Below are positions 46,568 to 56,177 of a DNA stretch of 64,000 bases, piece after piece. A model generated the notes under the pieces. The model did no database searches and was not told the origin of the DNA. It was given only the letters and a program-made list of their open reading frames with translations. Every line of letters begins with the position of its first letter. The first letter of the stretch is position 1. Made by a program: the position numbers and the translations under genes. Source of the DNA: Brevundimonas lutea (GTDB lineage: Bacteria > Pseudomonadota > Alphaproteobacteria > Caulobacterales > Caulobacteraceae); assembly GCF_003704105.1 (NCBI RefSeq), contig NZ_QUOQ01000005.1, forward strand, positions 62,001 to 126,000. The letters are read 5' to 3'.

Positions 46568-46667
46568 CGAGCGGCCCAAACATGGTGAACCGGCGTTAGG
46601 CTTTCTTAACTCGAACACGGCAGGGTTGGCCTCGATGGCCTGACCATCCCGAGAGCCGTTCAGCCGC

Positions 46668-47870
46668 ATGTTCGCCAAGAGACAATCCGCCCTCGCCGCC
46701 ACCGCCGGCGCTCCGCCCGCGCCGCGTGGGAAGCCCTCGTTCGCGCGTCTGGGGCAGCAGCTGAAGAAGCCGCCTGTCGCCGTCGCCGCCGCCGGCCTGG
46801 CGATGCTGGGCGCCGTGGCCCTGTTTATCACCGTCCTGGGCGACCCCCGCGCCGGAGCGCCCGAGCGCACCGTGGCGCTGAAGCGCCCCGCCGCCGCCGC
46901 GCCCGCCGCCGTCCCGACGGGCATGGAGGCCTTCACCGTCGACAGCCTCGGCCTGTATCAGGATCTGTCCGCCGGCGGGATTGATCCCGCAACCGGCCTG
47001 CCCATGGTTGCCGGCGCCGTGGCCTTGGGCGGCGATCAGGGCGCGGCCGGCGGCATCGCCGTCAGCGCACCGCGTCTCAGCCCCTCCGCGCCGTTGCCTG
47101 CGGCCCCGATCGCGGGCCTGGCCCAGCCCGGACCCGACGGCGTCCTGCCGGTCATCGCGCCCGACGGCCGCACCCCGGCCCAGGCCTACGCCCGGCCCTA
47201 TCGTCCGAACGGCCAGCCCCGCGTGGCGCTGGTGGTCGGCGGTCTCGGCCTGAATGCGGTCACCACCCGCGCCGCCATCGAGCGCCTGCCCGCCGAGGTG
47301 ACCCTCAGCTTCGTGCCCTATGCCGAAGGCTTGCAGGGCTGGATCGACCTGGCCCGCGCCCACGGCCACGAAGTGCTGCTGGAAATGCCGATGGAGCCGG
47401 CCGGATATCCCGACAACGACCCTGGCCCCCAGACCTTGCTGGCCCGAGACAGCGCCCAGGACATGCAGCAGAAGATGCAGTGGCTGCTGGGCCGCGCCAC
47501 TGGATACTTCGGCGTCACCAACTATCTGGGCGACCGGTTCGTCGCGTCCGATTCCGCCATGAACGCTTTTACGAGCCAGCTGCGTCAGCGCGGTCTGGCC
47601 TTCGTCGACGACGGCTCGGCCCGACGCCGTGGCGGCGCTTGGTCCCGAACCAGCGCGCACCTCATCGTCGACGAGACCCAGACCCCGGCGGCCATCGTCG
47701 CCCAGCTGAATGCGCTCGAGGCGGCGGCCAAGTCGTCGGGTCAGGCGCTGGGAACCGGCTTCAGCTATCCGGTGACGGTCGAGGCCGCCGCCCGCTGGAG
47801 CGCCGGCCTGTCGGCGCGTGGCGTGCAGCTGGCCCCCGCTTCGGCCCTGACCACGCGCGCCGGCCGCTAG
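46668..47870 (+). CDS. Divergent polysaccharide deacetylase family protein (YibQ type)
   Basis: 400 residues with one membrane segment (about 37-58) and a Pro/Ala-rich linker to about residue 175. The core PRVALVVGGLGLNAVTTRAA, EVTLSFVPYAEGLQGWIDLA, GHEVLLEMPMEP and LGRATGYFGVTNYLGDRFVA are typical of the DUF610/YibQ branch. Bacterial YibQ proteins have been placed near peptidoglycan or polysaccharide handling; the substrate is not known. It follows the glycan locus by 100 bases but has no coupling to it. Confidence 0.87.
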   Translation: MFAKRQSALAATAGAPPAPRGKPSFARLGQQLKKPPVAVAAAGLAMLGAVALFITVLGDPRAGAPERTVALKRPAAAAPAAVPTGMEAFTVDSLGLYQDLSAGGIDPATGLPMVAGAVALGGDQGAAGGIAVSAPRLSPSAPLPAAPIAGLAQPGPDGVLPVIAPDGRTPAQAYARPYRPNGQPRVALVVGGLGLNAVTTRAAIERLPAEVTLSFVPYAEGLQGWIDLARAHGHEVLLEMPMEPAGYPDNDPGPQTLLARDSAQDMQQKMQWLLGRATGYFGVTNYLGDRFVASDSAMNAFTSQLRQRGLAFVDDGSARRRGGAWSRTSAHLIVDETQTPAAIVAQLNALEAAAKSSGQALGTGFSYPVTVEAAARWSAGLSARGVQLAPASALTTRAGR

Positions 47871-47956
47871 AACACGCGACAATAGCGCCGGTGTGATGGA
47901 CCCGGGCGAGACGTGGTTCGTTGTCGCCTCGGCCGCGACCCGAGCGGCGAGCTCAT

Positions 47957-48568
47957 GTGTTGTTTGTCGTGTCCGTTCCGAGCGCCCTGACCCCCGAAGC
48001 CCGGTCCCTGTTCGATCGTTTCGACCCCCTCCTCGCGTCGGCCTCCCTCTCCCCTCGCGACGAGGAGGACCTGCTGGGCCTTGCCCGCGTCTTCGATCTG
48101 GAGACGGATCAGCCGCCCGTCGAGGTCTGGCGTCGTTTGCGCTCGCTGATCGAACGCCAATCGGATTTCGCGGACCTTCCGGTCACGACCTGTCCCGAGA
48201 TGAGGGTCATGGTGGTCGAGGACGATCCTGTCATGGGGGCCGACCTCGCCGGCCTGCTGACTGACGCCGGCCATGCGGTGGTTGGGCCCTTCACCACCGC
48301 CGAGGCGGCCTGGTTGGCGCTGTCCATGGACGCGGCCGTCGACGCCCTGCTGCTCGATATAAATCTCGCCGGGATCGAGACCGGGGTCGATCTGGCCGCG
48401 CGGGTTACGGCGCGCGGCGGTCCGCCGATCGTCTTCCTGTCCGGCGACGTCACCCTTGGCGCCCGGCATGCGGAACTGGCGCGCCGGATCGTGTTCAAGC
48501 CCTGGCGAGAGGGTGAGGTCCTGGAGGCCCTGTCCGCTGCGGTCAATCCTGCGAATCTTGCGGCCTAG
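47957..48568 (+). CDS. Single-domain response regulator with an N-terminal extension
   Basis: About 203 residues from a GTG at 47957 (GTG at 47969, MSVPSALTPEARSLF, is equally plausible). The first 80 residues are helical and acidic. The receiver domain follows: MVVEDDPVMGADLAGLLTDA, acceptor Asp in LLLDINL, VFLSGDV and the Lys in VFKPW. There is no DNA-binding output domain, so it likely works by protein contact, like CheY or FixJ-less regulators. No kinase gene is beside it. Its TAG shares CTAG with the convergent FAD oxidoreductase. Confidence 0.82.
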   Translation: MLFVVSVPSALTPEARSLFDRFDPLLASASLSPRDEEDLLGLARVFDLETDQPPVEVWRRLRSLIERQSDFADLPVTTCPEMRVMVVEDDPVMGADLAGLLTDAGHAVVGPFTTAEAAWLALSMDAAVDALLLDINLAGIETGVDLAARVTARGGPPIVFLSGDVTLGARHAELARRIVFKPWREGEVLEALSAAVNPANLAA

Positions 48569-50229
48569 CGGGGTCCCACAGTCGCCTGTCGCGGGGACGG
48601 ATCCGTCTCGCCTGCAAAGGCCGGCAGCCGCGGCGCAACGGGCGCGAACGGCACAGTATCCGACGATCCCGACAAAATGGCTCGGAGTTGGGCGTAATCG
48701 ATATCCTGAACGGCGCACCCGCCGCTTTTCAGGGCGAGAGCGGACGCCGCACCGATGGCTTGACCCAGGCCCATGAGGGTCGGCTCCATCCGTATGGCGC
48801 CGAAGGCCTCGTGCGTGGCGGACACGCAGAAGCCGACCATCAAATTCGCGACGTCTCGCCTCGACGGAAGCACCACGTCCCACGGCACGCTGAACCGGCC
48901 GCCATCGATTGACGCCTCGAAGTTTCCTTCATTCCACAGCCGCCAGCGCGCGCCGCGGCGCACGGCCAGCCTCTGCACATGATGCGAGTCCCGGCGGTAG
49001 GCGCCATTGGCCACCGGCCGGTCAGACTTCTCGCCACGCGGCGCCAGGTCGGCGGCGCGGCAAACCCAGTCCGACACCATCCTTCGGCTTTCCCGTACAT
49101 AGAGTTGGTAGGGCCAGTGCGGCTCGTCCCTGGAGTTGGGCTTGCGGAAGTGGAGGCGATCCAGGCCGAACCGGCGGATGTCCTCCCGAAGCTCCGCAGG
49201 GACCCGGTCGTCGGCGTGGTGCTGAAGCGCATAGAAATAGCCGCGGATGTGCTGCTCATGTCGCTTCCAGATCGTTTCGCGCTCCCGATAGGTGGCGTCC
49301 GGATACGCATGAGACCCCCCGATCAGATCGAGAGAAAAGGCTCCTCGATTGTTCACGTCCCACACGCGCGATCCCAAAAACTTGGTCAGCAGGAAGTGGC
49401 TTCGCAATGAGTAGTCGACCCCGTAGCGAGCTCCCGAGCGCGTCAGACTGGCCAGCCACCGAAACAGGAGTTCGTAATCCCCTGGGCTGAAGCCGGCAGG
49501 CGTGTCTGATGGAAGATCGACGCGTCGATCCGGATCGGTCGTCATAATCATGCGGAAGCAATAGGCCTGAACCCTATCGTCCCCGCTCCCGACTCTCTGA
49601 CGGGTCTCGTAAACCACCCCCGGCAAGAGGCCGCTCGACGGGTCCCCTCGAACGACAAAGGGGTCAACACGTCCGGCGGCGAAGCTCCAGTTGTGGTTCC
49701 GCCCGCGTGCGTCGGTCGACAGGCCTCGGTAGCCGTTCAGCGGGTTCTGCTGGTCGGCTGGCTCCCGACCAACAGCGTAGGTCACTCCAGCGAGCGCCAT
49801 GAGGTCGCCTTCGTATCCGCAGTCCGCGAAGTAACGCCCGCGAACGACGCGTCCGTCGGCCAGTCTCAGGGCCGTGAGACGATCGCCGGTGCGCTCGACT
49901 CCCACGACGCCGTCGGACCACACGACGGGAATGGCGGCCTCGCGCACCATGTCCTCGAAAACCTGCTCGGCGAACCGCGGCTGGAACTTGACGCTGCCGG
50001 CGTCTCGTACTTCCTGCTCAGCGATGCGCGCCAACACCGTGCGCCCCAGGCCGGTGACGCTGTCCAGACCGTGGAGGTCCGTCCCGCCCAGTCCACCACT
50101 CATCATCCCGCCGAGATGTCGCTCTCGCCAGCCACCTACGATGATGGCGGTCAAGCCCTGGCGCCTGGCCTCGTACGCCCCAGCGATGCCGCCTGGCGTC
50201 GCACCGTAGAACACGACGTCGAATTCCAA
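48565..50229 (-). CDS. FAD-dependent oxidoreductase (FAD_oxidored family)
   Basis: 554 residues from a TTG at 50229 with AGGAG 9-10 bases upstream. The dinucleotide-binding motif VVFYGATPGGIAGAYEARR is near the start. Further segments GGMMSGGLGGTDLHGL, RYFADCGYEGDLMALAG and the long C-terminal FCVSATHEAFGAIRMEP / LMGLGQAIGAASALAL match the FAD_oxidored group found in many cell-envelope polysaccharide and carbohydrate-use loci. Substrate unknown; it may act on glycans or on reduced sugar derivatives. Confidence 0.87.
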   Translation of the reverse strand: MEFDVVFYGATPGGIAGAYEARRQGLTAIIVGGWRERHLGGMMSGGLGGTDLHGLDSVTGLGRTVLARIAEQEVRDAGSVKFQPRFAEQVFEDMVREAAIPVVWSDGVVGVERTGDRLTALRLADGRVVRGRYFADCGYEGDLMALAGVTYAVGREPADQQNPLNGYRGLSTDARGRNHNWSFAAGRVDPFVVRGDPSSGLLPGVVYETRQRVGSGDDRVQAYCFRMIMTTDPDRRVDLPSDTPAGFSPGDYELLFRWLASLTRSGARYGVDYSLRSHFLLTKFLGSRVWDVNNRGAFSLDLIGGSHAYPDATYRERETIWKRHEQHIRGYFYALQHHADDRVPAELREDIRRFGLDRLHFRKPNSRDEPHWPYQLYVRESRRMVSDWVCRAADLAPRGEKSDRPVANGAYRRDSHHVQRLAVRRGARWRLWNEGNFEASIDGGRFSVPWDVVLPSRRDVANLMVGFCVSATHEAFGAIRMEPTLMGLGQAIGAASALALKSGGCAVQDIDYAQLRAILSGSSDTVPFAPVAPRLPAFAGETDPSPRQATVGPR

Positions 50230-50303
50230 AGCGTCTTCGCTCCTGCATTCCTTGATGCGCCATGGCGGTAGAAGAGCTCTAGCGCCTGACAACCCTCGCG
50301 TCT

Positions 50304-50840
50304 TCAGTCCAGGGCGCAAATGTCGGGCAGGCCGCGCAGGGCGCCGGCCGAATCCAGGCCGTAGCCGACCAGATATCGCGCCGGAGCCTCCCATCCGACG
50401 AAGTCCGGCTGGATCGCGCGGGGCTCGGGCCAAGGCTTGCGGGCGAAGACGGCGGTCAGCACGCGGTCCGCTCCAGCCTCCCTCGCGAGCCGCGCCGCTT
50501 CGGAAAGACTCAGGCCGGTGTCGAACACGTCGTCGAGGACCAGCACGGTGCGGCCCTTCATGGGGCGCTGGAACGGCGCACGCACCTCGACGCGCCCCTT
50601 CGACGTTTCGCCGTCGCCATAGGACGCCAGCCACAGGGCGTCGAAGCGCACGTGCCGCCCGATCCGCGCCAAGGCTCGCGTCAGATCGGCGGCGAACCAC
50701 AGACCGCCGGTCAGCAGACAGACCGCCACCGTCTCATCGTCGATGGCGGGGGCGATGGCGGCGGCCATGTCGGCGACGCGAGCGGCCACCTCGGTCTCGG
50801 GAAGCAGGACGGTGCGAGGGCTGTCGACGGGAGAGGCCAT
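50304..50840 (-). CDS. hpt: Hypoxanthine phosphoribosyltransferase
   Basis: 178 residues of the type I PRTase family. The PRPP-binding motif VLVLDDVFDTGLSL is at about 98-111; the early acidic pair and LTGGLWFAADLTRAL match purine salvage members, and the C-terminal PDFVGWEAPARYLVGYGLD is the hypoxanthine/guanine-binding part. It forms IMP/GMP from hypoxanthine/guanine and PRPP. It ends 74 bases from the start of the FAD oxidoreductase and could be read with it. Confidence 0.88.
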   Translation of the reverse strand: MASPVDSPRTVLLPETEVAARVADMAAAIAPAIDDETVAVCLLTGGLWFAADLTRALARIGRHVRFDALWLASYGDGETSKGRVEVRAPFQRPMKGRTVLVLDDVFDTGLSLSEAARLAREAGADRVLTAVFARKPWPEPRAIQPDFVGWEAPARYLVGYGLDSAGALRGLPDICALD

Positions 50841-50855
50841 CGCCGCTGCTAGCCC

Positions 50856-51818
50856 CTAGTGCGTTGCGCTGTCGAGGCCTTCACTGGTCGCGCCGCTGAT
50901 CGGCACGGCGTCGACGGGCGTCAATTCCGACGCGACCCCTTCGCTGGAGGGGCCGGGCCCGAGGTCGAGCGAGCCGCGAAGGGCCGACGGTGGGGGCGGC
51001 GTCACGGCCTCGGCCAATCGCGTCTCGCCCGTGTCCGCCGGCGCCGCCGCTTCCTGCGCGGGTGCTTCGGCGTCGGTCTCCGACCGAGGGGTCGGGCGGG
51101 GGGCGACGCGCGCGAGTTCGGCGAAGGCGAAGCCGACATCGGCGGCGCGCGAGCCTGGGTCCGGGATCAGCACGGCGAAGCCGGCCACGGAGCCCGGGCG
51201 GATCGAGCGCGCCGGGATCGGCGTCACCCGGTGGCGAATTTCCGCCCCGTCGGCGTCGAGCAGGGCGACGCGGACCGGCGGCGGAGTGATCGATCGGTCA
51301 CGGATGTTGCGCACCGCGCCCGACACCAGAACCATGTCGGGGTTGCTGGGCGCGGGTCTCGCCGTGGTCGCCTCGAACTCAAGCCCCACGGGGTTCACCG
51401 GCATACCGACGGCGGCATAGGCGGCGGCCGCGCGGGGATACAGGGTGACCACATCGACCCGGAACAGCCAGGCGGCCCCGATCAGGGCCACGAAAACGCC
51501 GGCTATCCCGGCCCAGACCGCGCCGGCCACCGCCGCGCGGCGGAAGCGCCGCTGCTGCTCGACCCGGGTGCGATAGGCGCGCGGCAGCTCGGGCGCGCTC
51601 AGGGCCTCGGCCTCGGATGTCTCCTCGCGCTTTCCGAAGCCGGCGGCCGGGGTTGAGGGGACTGGCGCGGCGTCGGCCGGCGTCAGCTCCAGCGGCTCCT
51701 CCGACTGGGCGCGCCAGATGTGCCCGCAGGACTTGCAGCGCACCTTTCGCCCTTCAGGACCGATCGCGGCGTCGGCCACGAAATAGCTGGTGGCGCAGTC
51801 CGGGCAGGTCAGTATCAT
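50856..51818 (-). CDS. MJ0042 zinc-ribbon protein with membrane segment and DUF3426 domain
   Basis: 320 residues. The N-terminal zinc ribbon MILTCPDCATSYFVADAAIG with CxxC...CxxC (second pair in VRCKSCGHIWRA) is the MJ0042 type. A single membrane segment lies at about 115-135 (AVAGAVWAGIAGVFVALIGA), followed by a periplasmic DUF3426 domain with SGAVRNIRDRSITPPPVRVA. A Pro/Ala-rich tail ends the protein. Such genes commonly lie divergently beside ftsEX in Caulobacterales. It starts 86 bases from ftsE and could share its promoter region. Confidence 0.85.
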   Translation of the reverse strand: MILTCPDCATSYFVADAAIGPEGRKVRCKSCGHIWRAQSEEPLELTPADAAPVPSTPAAGFGKREETSEAEALSAPELPRAYRTRVEQQRRFRRAAVAGAVWAGIAGVFVALIGAAWLFRVDVVTLYPRAAAAYAAVGMPVNPVGLEFEATTARPAPSNPDMVLVSGAVRNIRDRSITPPPVRVALLDADGAEIRHRVTPIPARSIRPGSVAGFAVLIPDPGSRAADVGFAFAELARVAPRPTPRSETDAEAPAQEAAAPADTGETRLAEAVTPPPPSALRGSLDLGPGPSSEGVASELTPVDAVPISGATSEGLDSATH

Positions 51819-51904
51819 GGGCGTCCGCGAAGGGCCGGCGGACCGGACCTCCCTCCCCATGGCCGCGCGCCCTTCAGACGCGTGTCCCGACTGTCGACCA
51901 TCGA

Positions 51905-52648
51905 ATGCCCTCTTTCACCCCGCGCCCCGATCGGGACGCCCGAGACACCACCGAGCCCGGGCACGCCCGGCCCGACCGAGCCGAGGTCGTGGCCCTGGAG
52001 GGGGTCGACGTCGGCTACGGCGGCGGACCGCCGGTGCTTCGGGGCCTCGACCTTAGACTGCTTCGCGGTTCTTTCCACTTCCTAACGGGGGCCTCGGGCG
52101 CGGGAAAATCGACCCTCCTGAAACTGATCGAACTGTCGCTGCGACCAGGCGCAGGTCGGGTGCGTCTGTTCGGCGACGAAGTGACCGCAATCGGGCGTTC
52201 GGCCATCCCCGCCTATCGCCGCCGCATGGGCGTGGTGTTTCAGGATTTCCGCCTGCTGGATCATCTCGACGCCTTCGACAATGCCGCCCTGCCGCTGCGC
52301 CTGGCGGGGCGAAAGCCGGCCGACTATGCCGCCGATGTCGACGAGATGCTGGCCTGGGTCGGTCTGGGCCGTCGCGCCGACGCCCTGCCGCCCGCTCTCT
52401 CGGGCGGCGAGAAGCAGCGACTGGCCATCGCCCGGGCCGTGATCGGCCGGCCGGAACTGATCCTGGCCGACGAGCCCACCGGCAATGTCGATGCGCGTAT
52501 GGCCGAGCGACTGCTGACCCTGTTTCAGTCGCTCAACCGGCTGGGCGCGACCGTGCTGATCGCCAGCCACGACGAGGACCTGGCTCAGGCCTCGGGCGCG
52601 GGGGTGCTGCATCTGGCGGATGGTCGCATTATCGAGGCGGGCGCGTGA
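51905..52648 (+). CDS. ftsE: Cell division ATP-binding protein FtsE
   Basis: 247 residues. An extra N-terminal part of about 30 residues precedes a standard ABC core: Walker [31 protein letters not shown] (Q-loop), signature [16 protein letters not shown], Walker [13 protein letters not shown] and [13 protein letters not shown]. With FtsX it controls peptidoglycan hydrolases at the division site. The ATG at 51905 begins MPSFTPRPD. ftsX follows with a GTGA overlap. Confidence 0.93.
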   Translation: MPSFTPRPDRDARDTTEPGHARPDRAEVVALEGVDVGYGGGPPVLRGLDLRLLRGSFHFLTGASGAGKSTLLKLIELSLRPGAGRVRLFGDEVTAIGRSAIPAYRRRMGVVFQDFRLLDHLDAFDNAALPLRLAGRKPADYAADVDEMLAWVGLGRRADALPPALSGGEKQRLAIARAVIGRPELILADEPTGNVDARMAERLLTLFQSLNRLGATVLIASHDEDLAQASGAGVLHLADGRIIEAGA

Positions 52649-53526
52649 GCCGCTCCGTCAGACGAACCTCTGGTCCGTTGGTGCCGCGCGACGTGGGCGG
52701 GGAGCGCCAGTTGGCGGCGGTGGTCGCGGTCCTGTGCTTCATCGCCTGCTTGGCCGCCGTCGCCGCCTCGGCCGCCGATCGCGCCGCCCACGGCTGGGCT
52801 GGACGGCTGAGGTCCGAGGCGACCGTGCAGGTTCGACCCGGGATCGATGAGACCGGCGCCGTCGCGGCCGCCCGGGCCGCCGAGACCCTGGCCGGGGTCG
52901 CGGGGGTGGATGAGGCCCAGGCCCTGGCGCGCGACGAAGCCGAGGCGCTGTTGCGCCCGTGGCTGGGCGAGGCGGTGTTGGGGGACATCGCCCTGCCGCA
53001 TCTGGTCACCGTTCGCCTCGACCCCGTGCGGCCGGCGTCGCCTGAGGCGCTGTCGCGGGCCCTGGCCGAAGCCGGGCTGGACGCTGCCGTCGATGACCAT
53101 GGCCTGTGGCGGCGTGAGGTCGAGCGGGCGGCGTTGCTGGTGTCGGGCCTGGCGGTCGGGGTTTTCCTCCTGTCGGCGGTGGCGGCCGCAACGGCCGTGG
53201 CCTACGCCACCCGCGCGGGCATGGCGGCCCGGCGTCAGATCATCGATATTCTCAGCCTGAACGGCGCTACGGATCGACGCATCGCCTGGCTGTTTCAGCG
53301 ACGCTTCGCCGTGTTGGCGGCCATCGCCGGCGCCGCGGGCGCGATCGGCGCCGCGCTGGTGCTCGCCGTCTTCCGTTTCGGCGGAGGCGACCAGGGCTTC
53401 GGCGCGGTCCTGCCTTTGGCATGGAGTGATCTGCTGATCCTCTCGCCATGTCCGCTGCTGGCCGCTACGGTCGCGGTTCTGGCCGCCCGGGGGGCGGCGC
53501 TGAGGAGCCTGGGCCAGCGGCCATGA
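52645..53526 (+). CDS. ftsX: Cell division membrane protein FtsX
   Basis: 293 residues from GTG 52645. One N-terminal membrane segment (about 25-45), a periplasmic loop (about 47-145; [34 protein letters not shown]), then three more membrane helices with [20 protein letters not shown] between them, as expected for the FtsX permease. It works with FtsE to switch on amidases via a partner such as EnvC. The gene is 4 bases into the end of ftsE. Confidence 0.92.
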   Translation: MSRSVRRTSGPLVPRDVGGERQLAAVVAVLCFIACLAAVAASAADRAAHGWAGRLRSEATVQVRPGIDETGAVAAARAAETLAGVAGVDEAQALARDEAEALLRPWLGEAVLGDIALPHLVTVRLDPVRPASPEALSRALAEAGLDAAVDDHGLWRREVERAALLVSGLAVGVFLLSAVAAATAVAYATRAGMAARRQIIDILSLNGATDRRIAWLFQRRFAVLAAIAGAAGAIGAALVLAVFRFGGGDQGFGAVLPLAWSDLLILSPCPLLAATVAVLAARGAALRSLGQRP

Positions 53527-54167
53527 AGTTCGTCACGGCTGTGGTCATCGCCGCCCTGGTGTGGCTGGTCGGCTTGTTCGCCTTCGCCGACCGTGTGCGG
53601 GGGCTGACGCCGCCCGACGAGCCGGCGCGCGCCGACGGCGTGGTGGCCCTGACCGGCCCCTCGTCCGAGCGCCTGTATGCAGCCATGCGCCTGATGGAGC
53701 AGGACAAAGGCGACCGGCTGCTGGTGTCCGGCGTGAATCCCGACGTGCGGCGCGAGGAGCTGCGCGCCCTGCTGCCGGGATCGAACCGGCTATACGATTG
53801 CTGCGTCGATCTGGGCTTTGATGCCCAGGACACGATGGGTAACGCCCAGGAGATCGCCGCCTGGAGCCGCGCCAAGGGCTTCGACAGCCTGATCGTGGTC
53901 ACGTCCGACTATCATCTGCCGCGCAGTCTGCTGGAAATTCGCGGCGCCGACCGCTCGCTGCGGCTCTACGGCTACGCCGTCTCCACGCCCCAACTCGACA
54001 CCGCCCGCTGGTGGCGCGAGGAGGCCAGCGGGCGACGCATGATGCTGGAATACAACAAATATCTGGCGGTGCTCGTGCGTGAGGGGGTCCTGCGCCTGAT
54101 CGGCGATCGGGGAACGCAGGATGAACGCGCCGCGCCGGCCGAAACCGTGGCCGAGGTGACCTCTTGA
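53523..54167 (+). CDS. YdcF/SanA-type DUF218 envelope protein
   Basis: 214 residues with an N-terminal membrane segment (about 3-22). The DUF218 domain starts at ADGVVALTGPSSERLYAAM, with GDRLLVSGVNPDVRREEL, NAQEIAAWSRAKGFDSLIVV and TSDYHLPRSLLEIRG, the family's conserved His/Arg stretch. Relatives ElyC and SanA act in peptidoglycan precursor handling or barrier functions. It starts with ATGA overlap at the end of ftsX. Confidence 0.9.
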   Translation: MKFVTAVVIAALVWLVGLFAFADRVRGLTPPDEPARADGVVALTGPSSERLYAAMRLMEQDKGDRLLVSGVNPDVRREELRALLPGSNRLYDCCVDLGFDAQDTMGNAQEIAAWSRAKGFDSLIVVTSDYHLPRSLLEIRGADRSLRLYGYAVSTPQLDTARWWREEASGRRMMLEYNKYLAVLVREGVLRLIGDRGTQDERAAPAETVAEVTS

Positions 54168-54877
54168 CCGCGCTTCGCTCGGCGCTGTTCAGCGCTTGGC
54201 TCTATGGATCGATGGCCCTGTTCGCGGTGCTGCTGTCTCCAGCCTTGCTGATGTCTCACAATGCGGCCATGTCGGTGATCCGCTGGTGGGCCAGTTGCGT
54301 GTTGCTCGGCTTGCGCTGGATCGTCGGAGCGCGCGTGGAGGTGCGGGGGCTGGACCATCGTCCCACGGGGGCGGCTCTGGTCGCGGCCAAGCACCAGGGC
54401 ATGCTGGACATCGTCGCTCCCTTCACCTTCCTGCCGGACCCATGCTTCGTGATGAAGAAGGAGCTGATGGGTCTGCCCTTCATCGGCTGGTTCGCGCGTA
54501 AGACCAAGATGATCCCGGTGGATCGCTCCGCACACGCGGCGGCGCTGAGGGATATGGCGACCCAAGCCCGGGCGCGGCTGGCGGAGGGTCGACAGATCGT
54601 CATCTTCCCCGAAGGCACCCGCACCCGGCCCGGTGAGCCCGGCGTCTACAAGCCCGGCGTCGCCGCCATCTATCGGGACCTGGGCGAGAGCTGCACGCCA
54701 ATGGCCGTTTACAGCGGTGGGGTCTGGCCCGCCTCAGGCCTCACCCGGCGTGCAGGGACGGCCGTGTTCGAATTCCTCCCGCCCATTCCGGCCGGGCTGA
54801 AGCGGATCGACTTCATGCGCGAGGTCGAGGCGCGGATCGAGGCCGGTTCGACGGCGCTGCTGCCTCCCCACTCATGA
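54164..54877 (+). CDS. plsC: 1-acyl-sn-glycerol-3-phosphate acyltransferase
   Basis: 237 residues from a TTG at 54164 that overlaps the previous stop (TTGA). Two membrane segments precede the acyltransferase motif KHQGMLDIV (HX4D, about 78-86), KKELMGLPFIGWFARKTKM, and FPEGTRTRPGEPG (phosphate-binding motif III). It adds the second acyl chain to lysophosphatidic acid. It is the fourth gene of the ftsEX operon, a common arrangement in Caulobacterales. Confidence 0.92.
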   Translation: MTALRSALFSAWLYGSMALFAVLLSPALLMSHNAAMSVIRWWASCVLLGLRWIVGARVEVRGLDHRPTGAALVAAKHQGMLDIVAPFTFLPDPCFVMKKELMGLPFIGWFARKTKMIPVDRSAHAAALRDMATQARARLAEGRQIVIFPEGTRTRPGEPGVYKPGVAAIYRDLGESCTPMAVYSGGVWPASGLTRRAGTAVFEFLPPIPAGLKRIDFMREVEARIEAGSTALLPPHS

Positions 54878-55620
54878 CTCCCACCCCGTCGCCCCTGATC
54901 GTTTGCGGCTTTGGCCGATCAGGCACGCGCAGCTGCGCCAGCTATCTTGCCAATTCGAACGCCGTGGAGCTGCAGGGCGAGATTCCTCAAGACATCGTCG
55001 GCCAGACGATGGACTGGCTTGCCGCGGCCAAGGCGGCCGGCGCGGGAGATGGCCGGCATTACGTTCTGGCCCGCGACGCCTACCGTAATGTGGGCAAGGC
55101 TCGTCCGATCAATCGCCCCGCCGCCCGCTGGTTTGGACACAAGACCCCCCACCACGAGCGCTGGTTCGATGCCAATGAGCGGCTGTTCGACGATCCCGAG
55201 CGCCGCCCGCGCTACGTCTATTGCCTGCGCAATCCGGAGGCGGTGTGGCGGTCCTATCGCGCCATGCCTTGGAACGGCTTTCGCGATGTCCGCGCCTTCC
55301 TCAAGTCCTGGGCCCGCTCCGTCGAGACATTCGAGGCCATGCGGCGGGCGGCCCCGGATCGCGTCCTGCTGTTCAACCTCGACGCCATGCTGATCGCGAC
55401 CGATGCGGAGACCCATGTTCGCGCGGCGCTGTTTGATCCGCTCGATCTCTCATCTGAGTCTTTTCGTCAGCCGTTCGACGCCTTGGGCAACCGCAATTCC
55501 GCCGAGGCCAAGTTCGGCGCTCCGCCGGCGGCGCTGCCCGACCGCGACCGCGACCGCATCCGCCGCGATCCGCGTGTGGCGCGGATTGCGGCGAACTACT
55601 TCCCGTCGATGATCAGGTGA
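54874..55620 (+). CDS. Sulfotransferase-like protein
   Basis: 248 residues, coupled to plsC by ATGA. A 5'-phosphosulfate-binding P-loop IVCGFGRSGTRSCASYL is at about 9-25, and YCLRNPEAVWRSYRAM (about 113-128) corresponds to the PAPS 3'-phosphate site. Sulfotransferases of this type modify carbohydrates or lipids with PAPS; the acceptor is unknown. Its 3' end overlaps the convergent PNPOx-like gene by eight bases. Confidence 0.85.
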   Translation: MTPTPSPLIVCGFGRSGTRSCASYLANSNAVELQGEIPQDIVGQTMDWLAAAKAAGAGDGRHYVLARDAYRNVGKARPINRPAARWFGHKTPHHERWFDANERLFDDPERRPRYVYCLRNPEAVWRSYRAMPWNGFRDVRAFLKSWARSVETFEAMRRAAPDRVLLFNLDAMLIATDAETHVRAALFDPLDLSSESFRQPFDALGNRNSAEAKFGAPPAALPDRDRDRIRRDPRVARIAANYFPSMIR

Positions 55621-56107
55621 AACGAACCTCGGCCTTGCCGCCGAGATCGGGCGTGTCATGGGTGGCGTTGGCCTTGGCGATCTCCCAGGCGAACTTCACC
55701 GGCCCGGCCTTGGACACCCAGACCTCGGCGTCATCGAGCGACAGGCGCAGCAGGGTCAGGCGCGGATCGTCCTTGCCGTCCGGATACCAGGCGGCGACCA
55801 CCGGGTTCCAGTATCGGTCCATCCGTTCGCGATCGAACTGCTCTTGCAGCCGTCCGCCCAGACAGGCGTAGACGTCGTCGGTGACCAGACAGAACATGGC
55901 GGTGTGGCCGGCGCCGACATCCTTGACCAGATCGGTGTCGCGATAGGTGAAGAACCACAGCTCACGGCTGTCCGGCTCCGCATAGGCGGTCATCGGCTGC
56001 ATGTGGCGCGGCGCGCCGCCCGACACGCCCAGCATGCCGATCTTTTCGTCTTTCAGCGCTTTCCAAAGCGCCTTTTCGGCCTTGTCGGAATCGAGGGTGT
56101 CGGACAT
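55613..56107 (-). CDS. Pyridoxamine 5'-phosphate oxidase-like general stress protein
   Basis: 164 residues starting at the ATG at 56107 (MSDTLDSDKAEKALWKALKD). It has the FMN-binding split-barrel pattern of the general stress protein 26 group: GMLGVSGGAPRHMQPMTAYA, LWFFTYRDTDLVKDVGAG, HTAMFCLVTDD, MDRYWNPVVAAWYPDGKDDP. Its substrate is unknown. The upstream gap of 70 bases shows no clear promoter beyond the usual AT content. Confidence 0.87.
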   Translation of the reverse strand: MSDTLDSDKAEKALWKALKDEKIGMLGVSGGAPRHMQPMTAYAEPDSRELWFFTYRDTDLVKDVGAGHTAMFCLVTDDVYACLGGRLQEQFDRERMDRYWNPVVAAWYPDGKDDPRLTLLRLSLDDAEVWVSKAGPVKFAWEIAKANATHDTPDLGGKAEVRFT

Positions 56108-56177
56108 GGGCGGCTCCTGGCTCGGCTTACGGGATGTAGAGAGCTCAACCCGCTCGCCCCCCACGCTGTTCCGAAGG

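Noticed and set aside
46590..46615. Possible CtrA box before the YibQ-type gene
   Set aside because: TTAG and TTAA are six bases apart rather than seven and one half is mismatched, so it does not fit TTAA-N7-TTAA.
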